Shown: positions 5,798-13,992, numbered from the stretch's first letter. The stretch is 13,992 bases of DNA from Planctomycetota bacterium (GCA_024278415.1 JAJRTI010000155.1:1-13992); one strand, 5' to 3'. The notes: generated from the letters alone by a model not told the origin. A program made the numbers and translations.

Positions 5798-8700
5798 ACG
5801 TCCACCATGGCCACGTCGCCGGCTCTCACCTTGAGGGCGATTCCTCGTGCTGGCTTGAGCGTGTCGCCGGTCCGCAGTTCCGTCGCCGACGCGACTTCGC
5901 CTCGTCGCACGCGTAGCGTGCCCCGCCAATCCGCGAAGAGATCGTTGTTCATGAGGCCCACCAGCAGGCGCCGCGGGTCGCCCTCGAAGCAGTTCACGCG
6001 TACGTTAAGGCCCGGCGGCTCAACCACGACCGGGGCAAATGAAGCAAAGTAACGGCCGAGGACGCGCATCACACCCTTCGGCAGCAGATACGGCGGCTCC
6101 ATGTTGACGATCTTCGGCGCGCGGTACCTCACCTCGTCCGTCAGCCAGCGATCGATCGCGGCGACGATGACTCGTCCTTTGCCAGCCGCCTGAACGCTGA
6201 TGAGCGGGTCGCCGCGCTCGTTCACCAGCAGTGATCGCGCGGTCGTCAAGCGCGCGACTCGGTACGTGTACGGCAGCTCCTCGAAGGTCCGTGCAGTCGA
6301 GAGCACGCGCGACATGCACCCCTTCGCCTGTTCGCCAAGCCGGAGACCGGCCAATTCGCCTGGCAACGCTTCCGCGCGCTTTGCGTCCACGAGCAAGTCG
6401 CCCCCCGCTCGGACGAAATCGGCCAGCTTCGCCACCACCTCGGGAGTCATCTCGACGTCGCCCAGGAGCATGATCGCCGTGTATTGCTTCATGATCTCTG
6501 GCTGGCAGCGGTTGGTGATCACATCAAAAATGTCGCCGTATGGAGTCGCGGTGATGAAGCCGCGCTCGTTGCGCCGGTAGCTACAGTCTTGGTACCCCGG
6601 CCAGACCATGCGGAACACCGCGTCAATGAGATAGTCGCCCTTCTCGTACGGGAACTTGCCCCAGATCCGGTACTTGTCCCGACGGTAGAGATGGCGCGGC
6701 ATGTTCCAACCGTTGTAGAAGTCGAGCATGAACGCGATGGGCGTGTACATCACTCCGCGGTCGGGATGCTTCTCGACCCACTCTTTGATCTCCAAATGCT
6801 GCCGGCCGAGGGGGCTGAGTTCCCTGGCGCCATTCGGGAGGCGGTCGGCGGTGAACTGGCTGGTCTCGGTGCCCACGATGCTTTGGCCGCCGAGGTAACC
6901 GGAGAAGAACAGGCGCTTGTGCAAGCTGAGCGAACAGCCCTTGTTTGGGCCGTATCCGTAGCCTCCGGCGCGAATCGTCTTCCGGCCGTGATACATCCGG
7001 TAGCCATACCGGTTCCAGATCGACGTGGCCTGCGTGGTTAGTCGGCCGTACTGTTTGCTCGCGCCGCGAAGGAACGCGAACATGAGCGTGTCACTGGGCA
7101 GGCCCTGCGCCGTCTCGAGGCCCAGTGTCCGGCAGTTGCGCTCGCCGTAGTAGTGGGAGAAGTTGAGTGAGCCGGTCGCGTTCATGTAGTCCATGCTGTC
7201 GCCGCAGATGTGCTCGTCCCATTTGACGAAGTCGAGCCAGGCCTCCTTGCGGTTGGCCGCCTTGCTCTTGTGCGCGTACGAGCCGATGTACCGGCCGTCC
7301 TGCTCCCCGTTGTCGTAGCCGAGGAAGCGATCGCCCAACACTCGCCGCAGGATCTCGTGATGCTCAGGCGCGATCTTGTGCCGATAACGAGGGTTGAAGG
7401 GCACATAGCCCCAGATGTCGAATAGGTACAGCCCGCGGCGGCGTACGTCCCGAAGGCGCTCCTCGAGGCCCTTGAGCGCCCGTTGGTAGCCCGCGGCGGT
7501 CTTGTATCGGCTTCGCTGTGGGCAGATGCCGATGTGGGGCCAGCACACGTCGCCGAAGTCGTAGTGCTGGTGGAAGTCGTCGAGCGTAGCCTCACTGATG
7601 TTGCGTGCGCCCGTGAAGTGCAGGTCGTAGCCCATCGTCTGGCGGGTGACGGGCTTGGGGTCCGCGGTGGCGTAGAGCGGATGCTCTTCCGGCACCACTG
7701 GGCGAGTCCAAGGCTTGAAGCCAGGCGACGTGAGCGTGGCTCCCCGCTTTCCCGCAGGCGTCGCAATCTCGGCCATTGCCGTCCTGGCTTGGGCCAGCAT
7801 CCCCGCGTAGTCCGCCGCCGGGACAATCACGTCCCGACGCTCGAAGACGGGATTGATGATCGATCCCTCGAAGCGGCTCGGCTGGCCGGGATTCACGTTC
7901 CCTTCGTCCAAGTCGAAGCAGATCGATACCACGCGTGTAGGGTCGAAGACGTTGTTGCCCTCGAACGAAATGGGCACACGGATCTCCCGCGGCTCGGCCG
8001 AGGTATCGCGCTCTCGCCAGAGCAGTTTCTCGATCCCTTTCACATCGATGGCGCGCAACGCGAGCACATGGCCCGATCCCTGGCCCTGCCATCTGAACGT
8101 CAGCCGCCCGAACGGTTCGAGATCGAACGCTCCCGCAAATGTGAGCCTTGCGCCGTCGCCAGCGAAGAGGCGGTTCTCATCCGTGTTGGTGAAGTGCGTG
8201 GCGTATCGCAGCGTGCCCGGCGCCGTGAGCGCCATCCGCGTCTCGATGGGCTTCCCAAACTGCGTGCTGGCCACCCATAACTCCGCGCGGCAGAGGAAAT
8301 CGCCCGGCGGAACGGGATGCCGCTGCCACGGCGTGGCCGGACTCTCGAAGGCGGGCTCGGGCTCCAGGCGCAGCGCCACGATGCCCGGCGGCATGCCCTG
8401 AATCCTGAGCCAGTGTGCTCCGGCCGCAAGACGCGCGGTGCCCTGGTATTCCCAGAACGCGTCGCTGGATCGATAGCCGCCGGTGGGATTCAGCGCACAC
8501 ATGTTGTAGGCGTTGAGATCCCGGCCGTCGATCACGATATCGCACGGCCGCCTGCTCTTGCTGGCGTAACGCATGTGGACGCGGTAAGACGCGGCCGCGG
8601 GAACATCGAGCCAGCACTCCGCGTAGCCGTTGCCCGAGAGACATGGCGCCTCGCCATCCTCCTCATAGACCTCCAGATCGCCCCACATCCGGTCGGCTCC

Positions 8701-9867
8701 CCTTGGGAGCAAAACGATCCGAGAGGAAGCCTTCGCCGGCGCGTCGCCCACATGGAGGGCCGCGAGGACTGGCGGCGAGAAGGTGCGCCGCGAACGCACG
8801 CTTCCTGACCATTGCGCAAGCGTTCTGCCGGCGCCGGAGAGCGTGGCTCTGGTCAGCGCGAAGTAACCCGCGTTCTGTGTAGCAACCAGGCCGACGAGGT
8901 AGCTGCCATTGCCCTCGACCTCGTCGGACACATCGCACTCAAGCTCTGCCACCTGTCCGTCGGTCGTTCCCTTCAGATCGTAACGTCCCACGATGGCCGC
9001 GCGCTTGCTCGGGGGCTTCAAGTAGACCCACCCCGCGGCGTTCCCGCCGTAGAGCTTCTTCAGCGTCAGTTGGAGCCGGGCCGTCCCCGTACGCTTTGCC
9101 TTTCGCACGGCCAAGACACGGCGCGGCTTCTGGGCCATCTCGAAGATGCGTGCGCCGACCTTCAGCCGCTTCTCCGGGTCGTAGCGCACACTGTCGGACA
9201 CGCGAACCTCATCGATCTTGCCGCTGAACCAAAAGTCCATCCCCACGTAGCACCCCACCCACAGCCCTCGCGACTGCACTCCCAGCCGGAAGTCCTTGGC
9301 CGCCTCGACCCGCTGGACGAGCTTGCCGTCGAAGAAGAAGCTCACGTGCGCGCCGTCGTACGTCACCGCGTTGTGATGCCAACGGCGAGCCGGAACAGAG
9401 ATCCTCGCGCCCAGTTGCTGATGTCGAAGGCCGTCCGCGTTCGGCGCCCGGCCGCCTCGATTGTAGATCGACATGGAGGTCGAATGGCCTCCGCTAACGT
9501 CGAAGTGGAAGGCCACGTCCTTCCCCACCAAAAACTGCCGCCCACTTGGATCGTCCTGGTTGAACCAGCACTCGACCGTGATCTGCTTCAAGTCCCTGAT
9601 CGCTTCGGTCATCTTGCGAAAGACGCACGCGTCCTTGCCGTTGAACCGTAGCGCCTTCCCGAACTTCCCGTCGGTCCACTTCGCACCGCGCACTTCGCCG
9701 TGATACCCATGCTTGCTGGCATCCTTAGCGAGGGCGCCTTCGCCTTCGTCGAAGTGGTAGAGCAGCAGCGTGTGCGCGTCCGGCGCGAAGGGCTTGAGGG
9801 GCGAGCCATGGGTCGTCGCCGAGATGGCGGCGGCGACGAGAAGCGTCAACGAGTTCGCAGAGCACAT
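5785..9867 (-). CDS. Large secreted LamG-domain glycosidase-like protein
   Basis: The protein has 1360 residues. The start ATG at 9867 follows a perfect AGGAGG by six nt. The N-terminus (SLTLLVAAAISATTHG) is a signal-like hydrophobic segment with no basic residue in front, which is unusual. Residues about 32-232 are a LamG/concanavalin-like domain (LLLYHFDEGEGALAKDAS, ITVECWF, FFFDGKLV, GKIDEVRVSD). Beta-rich linkers follow. From about residue 740 a TIM-barrel-like region runs from TMGYDLHFTG through FLGYDNGEQDGRYIGSYAH and IVGTETSQF to VMYTPIAFMLDFYNGWN. Around 1120-1200 comes a flavodoxin-like segment (AIMLLGDVEMTPEVVAKLAD, FVRAGGDLLVD) like the trimerisation domain of beta-galactosidases. 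Glu855 (NGEQ) and Glu1001 (GTETS) are candidate acid/base and nucleophile, by inference only. Relation to GH42-type enzymes is plausible but no family is certain. Confidence 0.85.
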   Translation of the reverse strand: MCSANSLTLLVAAAISATTHGSPLKPFAPDAHTLLLYHFDEGEGALAKDASKHGYHGEVRGAKWTDGKFGKALRFNGKDACVFRKMTEAIRDLKQITVECWFNQDDPSGRQFLVGKDVAFHFDVSGGHSTSMSIYNRGGRAPNADGLRHQQLGARISVPARRWHHNAVTYDGAHVSFFFDGKLVQRVEAAKDFRLGVQSRGLWVGCYVGMDFWFSGKIDEVRVSDSVRYDPEKRLKVGARIFEMAQKPRRVLAVRKAKRTGTARLQLTLKKLYGGNAAGWVYLKPPSKRAAIVGRYDLKGTTDGQVAELECDVSDEVEGNGSYLVGLVATQNAGYFALTRATLSGAGRTLAQWSGSVRSRRTFSPPVLAALHVGDAPAKASSRIVLLPRGADRMWGDLEVYEEDGEAPCLSGNGYAECWLDVPAAASYRVHMRYASKSRRPCDIVIDGRDLNAYNMCALNPTGGYRSSDAFWEYQGTARLAAGAHWLRIQGMPPGIVALRLEPEPAFESPATPWQRHPVPPGDFLCRAELWVASTQFGKPIETRMALTAPGTLRYATHFTNTDENRLFAGDGARLTFAGAFDLEPFGRLTFRWQGQGSGHVLALRAIDVKGIEKLLWRERDTSAEPREIRVPISFEGNNVFDPTRVVSICFDLDEGNVNPGQPSRFEGSIINPVFERRDVIVPAADYAGMLAQARTAMAEIATPAGKRGATLTSPGFKPWTRPVVPEEHPLYATADPKPVTRQTMGYDLHFTGARNISEATLDDFHQHYDFGDVCWPHIGICPQRSRYKTAAGYQRALKGLEERLRDVRRRGLYLFDIWGYVPFNPRYRHKIAPEHHEILRRVLGDRFLGYDNGEQDGRYIGSYAHKSKAANRKEAWLDFVKWDEHICGDSMDYMNATGSLNFSHYYGERNCRTLGLETAQGLPSDTLMFAFLRGASKQYGRLTTQATSIWNRYGYRMYHGRKTIRAGGYGYGPNKGCSLSLHKRLFFSGYLGGQSIVGTETSQFTADRLPNGARELSPLGRQHLEIKEWVEKHPDRGVMYTPIAFMLDFYNGWNMPRHLYRRDKYRIWGKFPYEKGDYLIDAVFRMVWPGYQDCSYRRNERGFITATPYGDIFDVITNRCQPEIMKQYTAIMLLGDVEMTPEVVAKLADFVRAGGDLLVDAKRAEALPGELAGLRLGEQAKGCMSRVLSTARTFEELPYTYRVARLTTARSLLVNERGDPLISVQAAGKGRVIVAAIDRWLTDEVRYRAPKIVNMEPPYLLPKGVMRVLGRYFASFAPVVVEPPGLNVRVNCFEGDPRRLLVGLMNNDLFADWRGTLRVRRGEVASATELRTGDTLKPARGIALKVRAGDVAMVDVRLR

Positions 9868-9873
9868 GGCAAT

Positions 9874-9924
9874 CCTCCTGTTGGGTTGAGCTTGAAATGT
9901 ACCCTAACGCATGGGAACTGTCTA
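9874..9924 (-). promoter_or_regulatory. Promoter and Shine-Dalgarno of the LamG gene
   Basis: On the minus strand TAGACA (9924-9919, five of six consensus bases) and TACATT (9901-9896, four of six) are separated by exactly 17 nt. Transcription would begin near 9889, giving a leader of about 22 nt. The perfect ribosome-binding site AGGAGG (9879-9874) sits within this leader, six nt before the ATG at 9867. Confidence 0.55.
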
Positions 9925-9944
9925 TGGACGAGGATGCCCCGCCT

Positions 9945-9976
9945 TCGTAGAATCTGTTGCTCCTCCTATTCTACGA
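9945..9976. promoter_or_regulatory. Inverted repeat between divergent genes, possible operator
   Basis: TCGTAGAAT (9945-9953) and ATTCTACGA (9968-9976) are perfect 9-bp complements separated by 14 nt. With a bulged base the arms extend by a few GC pairs. The half-site centres are about 23 bp apart, close to two helical turns, and the site lies about 56-87 bp upstream of the predicted start of the LamG gene. That spacing would suit an activator or repressor dimer. A plain hairpin at the end of an old transcript is the alternative. No regulator gene is present in the window. Confidence 0.4.
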
Positions 9977-9993
9977 GGCCACTGGGCACATGA

Positions 9994-10107
9994 ACGGGCG
10001 TTCGGTTGTACGACATCTTGCCCTTTGCGCCCCACAAGGAGCTTGTAACCGACGCCGACGCTGCGAGCGCTGTCGATGCTGGAATCGATCTTGATGTCGA
10101 AGCGTAA
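9994..10107 (+). pseudogene. Probable 3' remnant of a gene upstream of the GH39-like gene
   Basis: One frame between the TGA at 9991 and the TAA at 10105 reads as 37 credible residues: TGVRLYDILPFAPHKELV followed by TDADAASAVDAGIDLDVEA. There is no ATG or GTG start in it; only TTG at 10006 or 10018 could begin translation, without a clear ribosome-binding site. The TAA overlaps the AAGGAG that serves the next gene, the arrangement expected at the end of an operon gene coupled to its neighbour. I read it as the tail of a gene whose body was lost or replaced. A short coupled leader peptide is the alternative. I do not recognise the family. Confidence 0.4.
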
Positions 10108-10116
10108 GGAGAAGAG

Positions 10117-11916
10117 ATGAAGCCCAGATTGCTCTGCACGATTCCACTAGCCCTTCTGGCGGGAGTCGCACATGGCGCCCAGCCTGCCGGCGCCCAACCC
10201 ATCGGCAAGATGGCCGCGTTCTGGCGGAACCGCCCAGTGGTGGACAGGTGGCTCAAAGGCGGGCTGGGGTTCACGCGTATCCCTCAGTATCTGTGCGACG
10301 CGTCGCTTTCCTTTCCGTATCGCAAGAAGCCAGCGCCACACGAGATCCCTTTCTGCGACCACGTGACCGTCGTGCGTCTGCTCGGCGGATGGAACCCGAA
10401 ATGGCGGCACGGCGAAGTCACGCCGGATCGCCCGGTCCAAGCATGCGACTTGGCGTACCGCGACGACACCGGCCGGATCCAGTATCGATGGGAGCTGCTC
10501 GCACCGCGCCTCGCCCCCTACGCCAAGAACGGCTACGGCCTGACGATTGTGCTCGACAACACGCCGTGGTGCTTCCCTCAGAAGCCCGATGGCCGCGGCA
10601 CGGGCCAGGCCGCGCCGCCCGCGGACTTCGCGGAATGGGGCGCATTCGTCGAGGAACTGTGCCGGCAGTTGGTGCGGCAGTACGGCTTCGAAACCGCCAA
10701 CCGCTGGCGTTTTCGGATGGGGACCGAATGCCAGGGGAAGGAGCGGTTCTCGGGCACGCAGGAGCAATACTTCGAGCTGTACGATTACGCCGCGGCCGCG
10801 GTGAAGCGCGTGCTGCCGGGTGCACAATTCGGGCCGTTCAACTTGGCCGGCAGCCCGGATAGCGGCAACGTGAGCTATTACGCCCTGGCCGCGCATTGCC
10901 TGAACGAGCCGAACCGCGCCACGGGAAAGGTGGGCACACCGCTCGACTTCGCGGCCGTCTCCATCTACACGTCGCCCTCCCTGCTCCGCGGCATCCTGCG
11001 CACGACGAATCCGGCCTTCAAGGCGCAGCAGAAGATCGACTTCTGGAACGACCTGGGCAGGCGACATCCCAGACTGGCGAACGTCTCGCGGGAGGTGCAC
11101 GAATTCGGCATCCTCGCAAACGAATTCAAGATTGGCCACGGAGAGCCAGGCGCACGCGGCGCCGCGTGGATGTTCCACGTGATGATGTGCCTGCGGGAAG
11201 GCGGCATGGATCGGCTCTGGAACTGGGGAGTCTTCGAGCGAATCAACCTCGGCCACAGGCATCAGATCCTGCGCAGCAACGGCTGGCTGTTCTCAATTCT
11301 CGAACACACCGTCGGCGGCGAAACCCACGTGCTCGATCCCAAGGTTCGACCGGCCGTGCAGGACGTGAACGCGCTGCCCGAAGACCTGAGGGCGATCGCG
11401 GCCTACAAGCGACCTGAGAAACTGGCGAAGCCGGGCAGGCTGTTCGTCAAGAGCATCGCCGTCGTGCAGGGCCGGCGCACGTTAATCATTACGTCGGCCT
11501 ACCACGAAGATCGCTTCGTAACCGGCCCCGTGGACGTAACCGTGGCATTGCCCGCGAACCTGGCGGCGCTCAGGGGCGCCCCACGCCTCCGCCAAACCGC
11601 GCTGACCCGAACCGGCGCGGTGCACTACCGCATTCGCCAGGATCTGGCCGCCGCGGGGCTCCTGGACGCGAAGTTCGCAGCCGTACCCGGCCTGTTGGGT
11701 TCGGTCAAGGCCATGGGCGGCCGCGCAGCTTGGCAGTACGTCGATGAGCACTGGCCCCGGTACGAAGCGATCATGAAAGATCAACTGACGCTGAAGCCGT
11801 TCGACGGCCGCGTGGGCGCGGACGGCCAGACCCTGCGCATCACGTTCCGAATAGCGCCGCCGTCAGTGGCGGTCATCGTCGTCGAGTCCGATGGCGACAG
11901 GGGCAAGGGCAGGTGA
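10117..11916 (+). CDS. Secreted GH39-like glycoside hydrolase
   Basis: The 599-residue protein begins five nt after AAGGAG (10106-10111) and has a typical signal peptide (MKPRLLCTIPLALLAGVAHG, cleavage likely just after). Residues about 40-420 follow a clan GH-A barrel. The segment RWRFRMGTECQGKERFSGTQ then EQYFELYDYAAAAVKRVLPG matches the GH39 signature around the acid/base, here Glu204, with G-T-E-C in place of the usual N-E-P. REVHEFGI supplies Glu329 as likely nucleophile, and WNWGVFERI is a typical late barrel strand. GH39 contains beta-xylosidases, alpha-iduronidases and other exo-enzymes, so the substrate is open. The C-terminal 150 residues look beta-rich and resemble the accessory domain of such enzymes. 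The gene converges with the GH98-type gene, 59 nt between stops. A neighbouring family with the same fold cannot be excluded. Confidence 0.82.
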   Translation: MKPRLLCTIPLALLAGVAHGAQPAGAQPIGKMAAFWRNRPVVDRWLKGGLGFTRIPQYLCDASLSFPYRKKPAPHEIPFCDHVTVVRLLGGWNPKWRHGEVTPDRPVQACDLAYRDDTGRIQYRWELLAPRLAPYAKNGYGLTIVLDNTPWCFPQKPDGRGTGQAAPPADFAEWGAFVEELCRQLVRQYGFETANRWRFRMGTECQGKERFSGTQEQYFELYDYAAAAVKRVLPGAQFGPFNLAGSPDSGNVSYYALAAHCLNEPNRATGKVGTPLDFAAVSIYTSPSLLRGILRTTNPAFKAQQKIDFWNDLGRRHPRLANVSREVHEFGILANEFKIGHGEPGARGAAWMFHVMMCLREGGMDRLWNWGVFERINLGHRHQILRSNGWLFSILEHTVGGETHVLDPKVRPAVQDVNALPEDLRAIAAYKRPEKLAKPGRLFVKSIAVVQGRRTLIITSAYHEDRFVTGPVDVTVALPANLAALRGAPRLRQTALTRTGAVHYRIRQDLAAAGLLDAKFAAVPGLLGSVKAMGGRAAWQYVDEHWPRYEAIMKDQLTLKPFDGRVGADGQTLRITFRIAPPSVAVIVVESDGDRGKGR

Positions 11917-11975
11917 AGCCCGCCACCGGCAGCATCAAGAAACGCGGACGCCCTGGGGTGGAGCGAGGCCGGCGG

Positions 11976-13992
11976 CTACGGAATCTTCACCAACTTCCGC
12001 TTCCCGTGGTCGAAGCGCAACACCAGCGCGCCGCTTGCCGCGTCGAAGCTTGAGTCGACCCCCTCGCCAATGGCGCGAAGACGGATCGGCTTCGCGGCGA
12101 CGATCTGCAAGCTCGTGGCCCGGCCCTTCCGGCCCTCGACGAGCAGACGAATAGCGCCGCCCTCCTCCTGCTTCAACAGCAGGTAATGATGCACGCCCAA
12201 CTCGCCTCGCAGCCGCATGCCGCGCCAAGCGACATCGAACGCCTGCGGCTGGTCGACGTTCTCATGGCTGTTGGCGATGAAGATCGTGTCGCCGCGGTCG
12301 AAGACGAACACGCTTGGCGCAGCATCCTGAGCGGCCCGCGCGGCCGGCGGCCCTCCTGGAATCGAAACCGGCGCGCGCCACAAGCTACGGGCGAGATCAT
12401 CGCCCGGCGCGGGCGCGCTCGGCAGGCAGACCATGGGGAACATCGTGGCCGTGTTGGGGATAAACTCCGAGGCGTGCTCGATGCCGTAGGCCGAATGCCA
12501 GAGCGCGTTGATGCCGCGGCGGCAGGTGTGCAGATCGCCCGGGCCGTACCCGCCGCCAGGCCGCCAGCCCACAGGGCGCTTGCCCCCGGCTCGAAGCGCC
12601 TCGAAGCTCGGATTCGGCAAGGCCCACGCCTTGCCGTCGCTATCGGCCAGTGACAGGTCGTCGAACCATACCGTGCCCGCCGCGCCGTCCACGGCGAGGC
12701 GGATCAGGCCGAATTGGTAGCCCGTGGGCAACGTGAACGCGACGCGATGTTCGCGCCAGTCGTGTGCGCCCTTGGACAGGCTCGATCGGCGATGGGTCCA
12801 GCGCTTGCCATCGAACCACGCCACGTCCACGTACGCCGCGCCCCCAACGTCCTGGCATCGCACCCATGCCGACAGCGTGAACGCTCTGCCCGGCTCCAGC
12901 GCGAGAAACTCATCGTTCGCCCAACTCAGCCGCGTCGAACGCCCGGCGCCGGCCTCGATGCGCAGGCTCCGGGCACCCGCATGCGCCACGGCCGAGTCCA
13001 CTACATACGGCCAGCCATCGGGGTTCATGATCGCGCGTTTCACGTGTGGCAGCAACTGCTCCCGCGTGGGGATGAGCCGCCACTCGACGATGGCCTTGAA
13101 CGCGGGCTCAAGCGTCTCGCGCCACCACCGCGAGGGTTTGTTGTCCAAGTCCCAGCAATGCGGCGTCGCCTCGCCGCCGATCCAGAACACGCTCGCGCCG
13201 GTCAGTGCGGGCAGCAGCACGGCTTGGCCGTAGAAGGGGAAGTGCCGACGCACCTCTTTGCCCTTCTCCATGCCCTTCCTGTAGCCGCCGGCCTTGTGGC
13301 AACGGTATCCGAAGAACTCGTCCAGCTTGCCGAACCCGGCCTCGCCCCACATCCACGTTTGCGGGTTCGCGCCCCAGTGCGCCGCGAGGCCGGCGAGCCA
13401 GAGACCCATGAGCTGCGCGTGCTCGGTGTACATGGCCTCTGTGATGTTCATCTCCCACATGGGCACGAACGCGCGGCGATGCTCCAACACGCTCGCGAGC
13501 ACGTCGCCGTCGAGGCTCAGTTCAGCCCAATCCGCGGCCGAGTGCCAGCCCGCGTCGAAGATGCAGTACACGCCATGCCGGTCCGCGATCTCGAGCACCT
13601 TGCAGAAGTAGTCCCGTTGCTCCTTGGTGAACGCGTACTGCTCCGCGACGATCACCGCGATGATGTTCGTGTAGCGCGCGAGCAAGTCGTCGAGCACCTC
13701 CGGCGGCGTTACCTTGCCCTCGTACCCCTCCGGTCCGCTGATGGGCCAGTGCGTGCGCACGTGCAACACGAGCGGCGATTTCGCGTCCATGTGCGTCTGG
13801 CAGACTTGTCCGAGAAATTGCCTCCGCTCCGCCCGGTGCATGGCCCCGGTATGGAGCGCGACGAACGGCCGCAGCTCCGGGCACACGTTCTCCCGCGTCG
13901 CGGCCGGCCCCCGGCGCGTCGACGGGAGGATGATGAGGGGATTGGCCGGCGAGATGGGTCGGCGCATGGGGACGCGGCCCGGCGCGGCGCTG
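11976..13992 (-). CDS. GH98-type endo-glycosidase with inserted carbohydrate-binding module (5' partial)
   Basis: The frame stays open to the right edge, reading SAAPGRVPM before RRPIS. There is no Shine-Dalgarno before the Met at 13967, so the true start and a signal peptide probably lie outside. Numbered from that Met, residues 2-310 match the GH98 barrel: RRPISPANPLI, ELRPFVALHTG, VIVAEQYAF (Glu109 at the position of the family's CEQ glutamate), MWEMNITEAMY, LMGLWLAGLAAHWG, VEWRLIPTREQLLPHVK. Residues 316-480 look like a CBM4/9-type beta-sandwich (GARSLRIEAG, FTLSAWVRC, GTVWFDDLSL) plus the start of a second (PNPSFEALR). GH98 then resumes with INALWHSAYGIEHASEFIPN and the C-terminal domain (VFVFDRGDTIFIANSHENVD). 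Known GH98 enzymes cut blood-group antigens or xylan internally; the substrate here is unknown. Confidence 0.85.
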   Translation of the reverse strand, partial: SAAPGRVPMRRPISPANPLIILPSTRRGPAATRENVCPELRPFVALHTGAMHRAERRQFLGQVCQTHMDAKSPLVLHVRTHWPISGPEGYEGKVTPPEVLDDLLARYTNIIAVIVAEQYAFTKEQRDYFCKVLEIADRHGVYCIFDAGWHSAADWAELSLDGDVLASVLEHRRAFVPMWEMNITEAMYTEHAQLMGLWLAGLAAHWGANPQTWMWGEAGFGKLDEFFGYRCHKAGGYRKGMEKGKEVRRHFPFYGQAVLLPALTGASVFWIGGEATPHCWDLDNKPSRWWRETLEPAFKAIVEWRLIPTREQLLPHVKRAIMNPDGWPYVVDSAVAHAGARSLRIEAGAGRSTRLSWANDEFLALEPGRAFTLSAWVRCQDVGGAAYVDVAWFDGKRWTHRRSSLSKGAHDWREHRVAFTLPTGYQFGLIRLAVDGAAGTVWFDDLSLADSDGKAWALPNPSFEALRAGGKRPVGWRPGGGYGPGDLHTCRRGINALWHSAYGIEHASEFIPNTATMFPMVCLPSAPAPGDDLARSLWRAPVSIPGGPPAARAAQDAAPSVFVFDRGDTIFIANSHENVDQPQAFDVAWRGMRLRGELGVHHYLLLKQEEGGAIRLLVEGRKGRATSLQIVAAKPIRLRAIGEGVDSSFDAASGALVLRFDHGKRKLVKIP

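Noticed and set aside
11922..11976. Inverted repeat GCCACCGGC / GCCGGCGGC between the convergent GH39-like and GH98-type genes
   Set aside because: It has one mismatch, a loop of 37 nt and no T-tract, so it is weak evidence for a terminator in DNA this rich in GC.

Overview
The window is GC-rich bacterial DNA. It carries six protein genes and several hairpin-type intergenic repeats. The large secreted glycoside-hydrolase-like proteins, the DUF4091-type, LamG, CBM9-like and GH98-type domains, the atypical Gfo/Idh/MocA protein and the palindrome-rich repeats together suggest a member of the PVC group (Planctomycetota, Lentisphaerota, Verrucomicrobiota/Kiritimatiellae) or a similar uncultured polysaccharide degrader. 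This placement is an inference from gene content; there is no rRNA or marker gene to confirm it.

Layout. Bases 1-370 are non-coding and hold two clusters of inverted repeats. Bases 371-4597 form a two-gene minus-strand operon: a secreted DUF4091/GH123-like protein with a CBM9-like module, followed after 18 nt by a cytoplasmic isochorismatase-family hydrolase. A sigma70-like promoter (TTGCCT-17-TATAAT) precedes it. A divergent intergenic region with two degenerate repeat families leads to a plus-strand Gfo/Idh/MocA-like gene (4896-5777). That gene converges, with only 7 nt between stop codons, on a 1360-residue minus-strand secreted LamG plus glycosidase-like protein (5785-9867), which has a perfect Shine-Dalgarno and a good promoter (TAGACA-17-TACATT). 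A second divergent region (9868-10116) holds a 9-bp inverted repeat and a short coding remnant. A plus-strand secreted GH39-like protein follows (10117-11916). It converges on a minus-strand GH98-type endo-glycosidase (11976 to the right edge), whose N-terminus lies outside the window.

How they may work together. Four of the six genes encode large proteins with glycosidase-like or carbohydrate-binding domains. Two or three have visible signal peptides, and the fourth has its N-terminus off the window. The two small proteins look cytoplasmic. The set reads as a glycan-degradation locus: GH98 would cut internal linkages, the GH39-like and LamG/TIM-barrel proteins would process fragments, and the Gfo/Idh/MocA-like protein could act on released sugars. 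No transporter, SusC/D pair, sulfatase or regulator is visible here, and the orientations alternate, so this is not a classical PUL. The most interesting points are a carbohydrate-binding module apparently inserted inside a GH98 enzyme, an oxidoreductase homologue lacking its usual cofactor and catalytic motifs, an unassigned LamG-glycosidase architecture, a gene remnant coupled to the GH39-like gene, and the intergenic repeat families.
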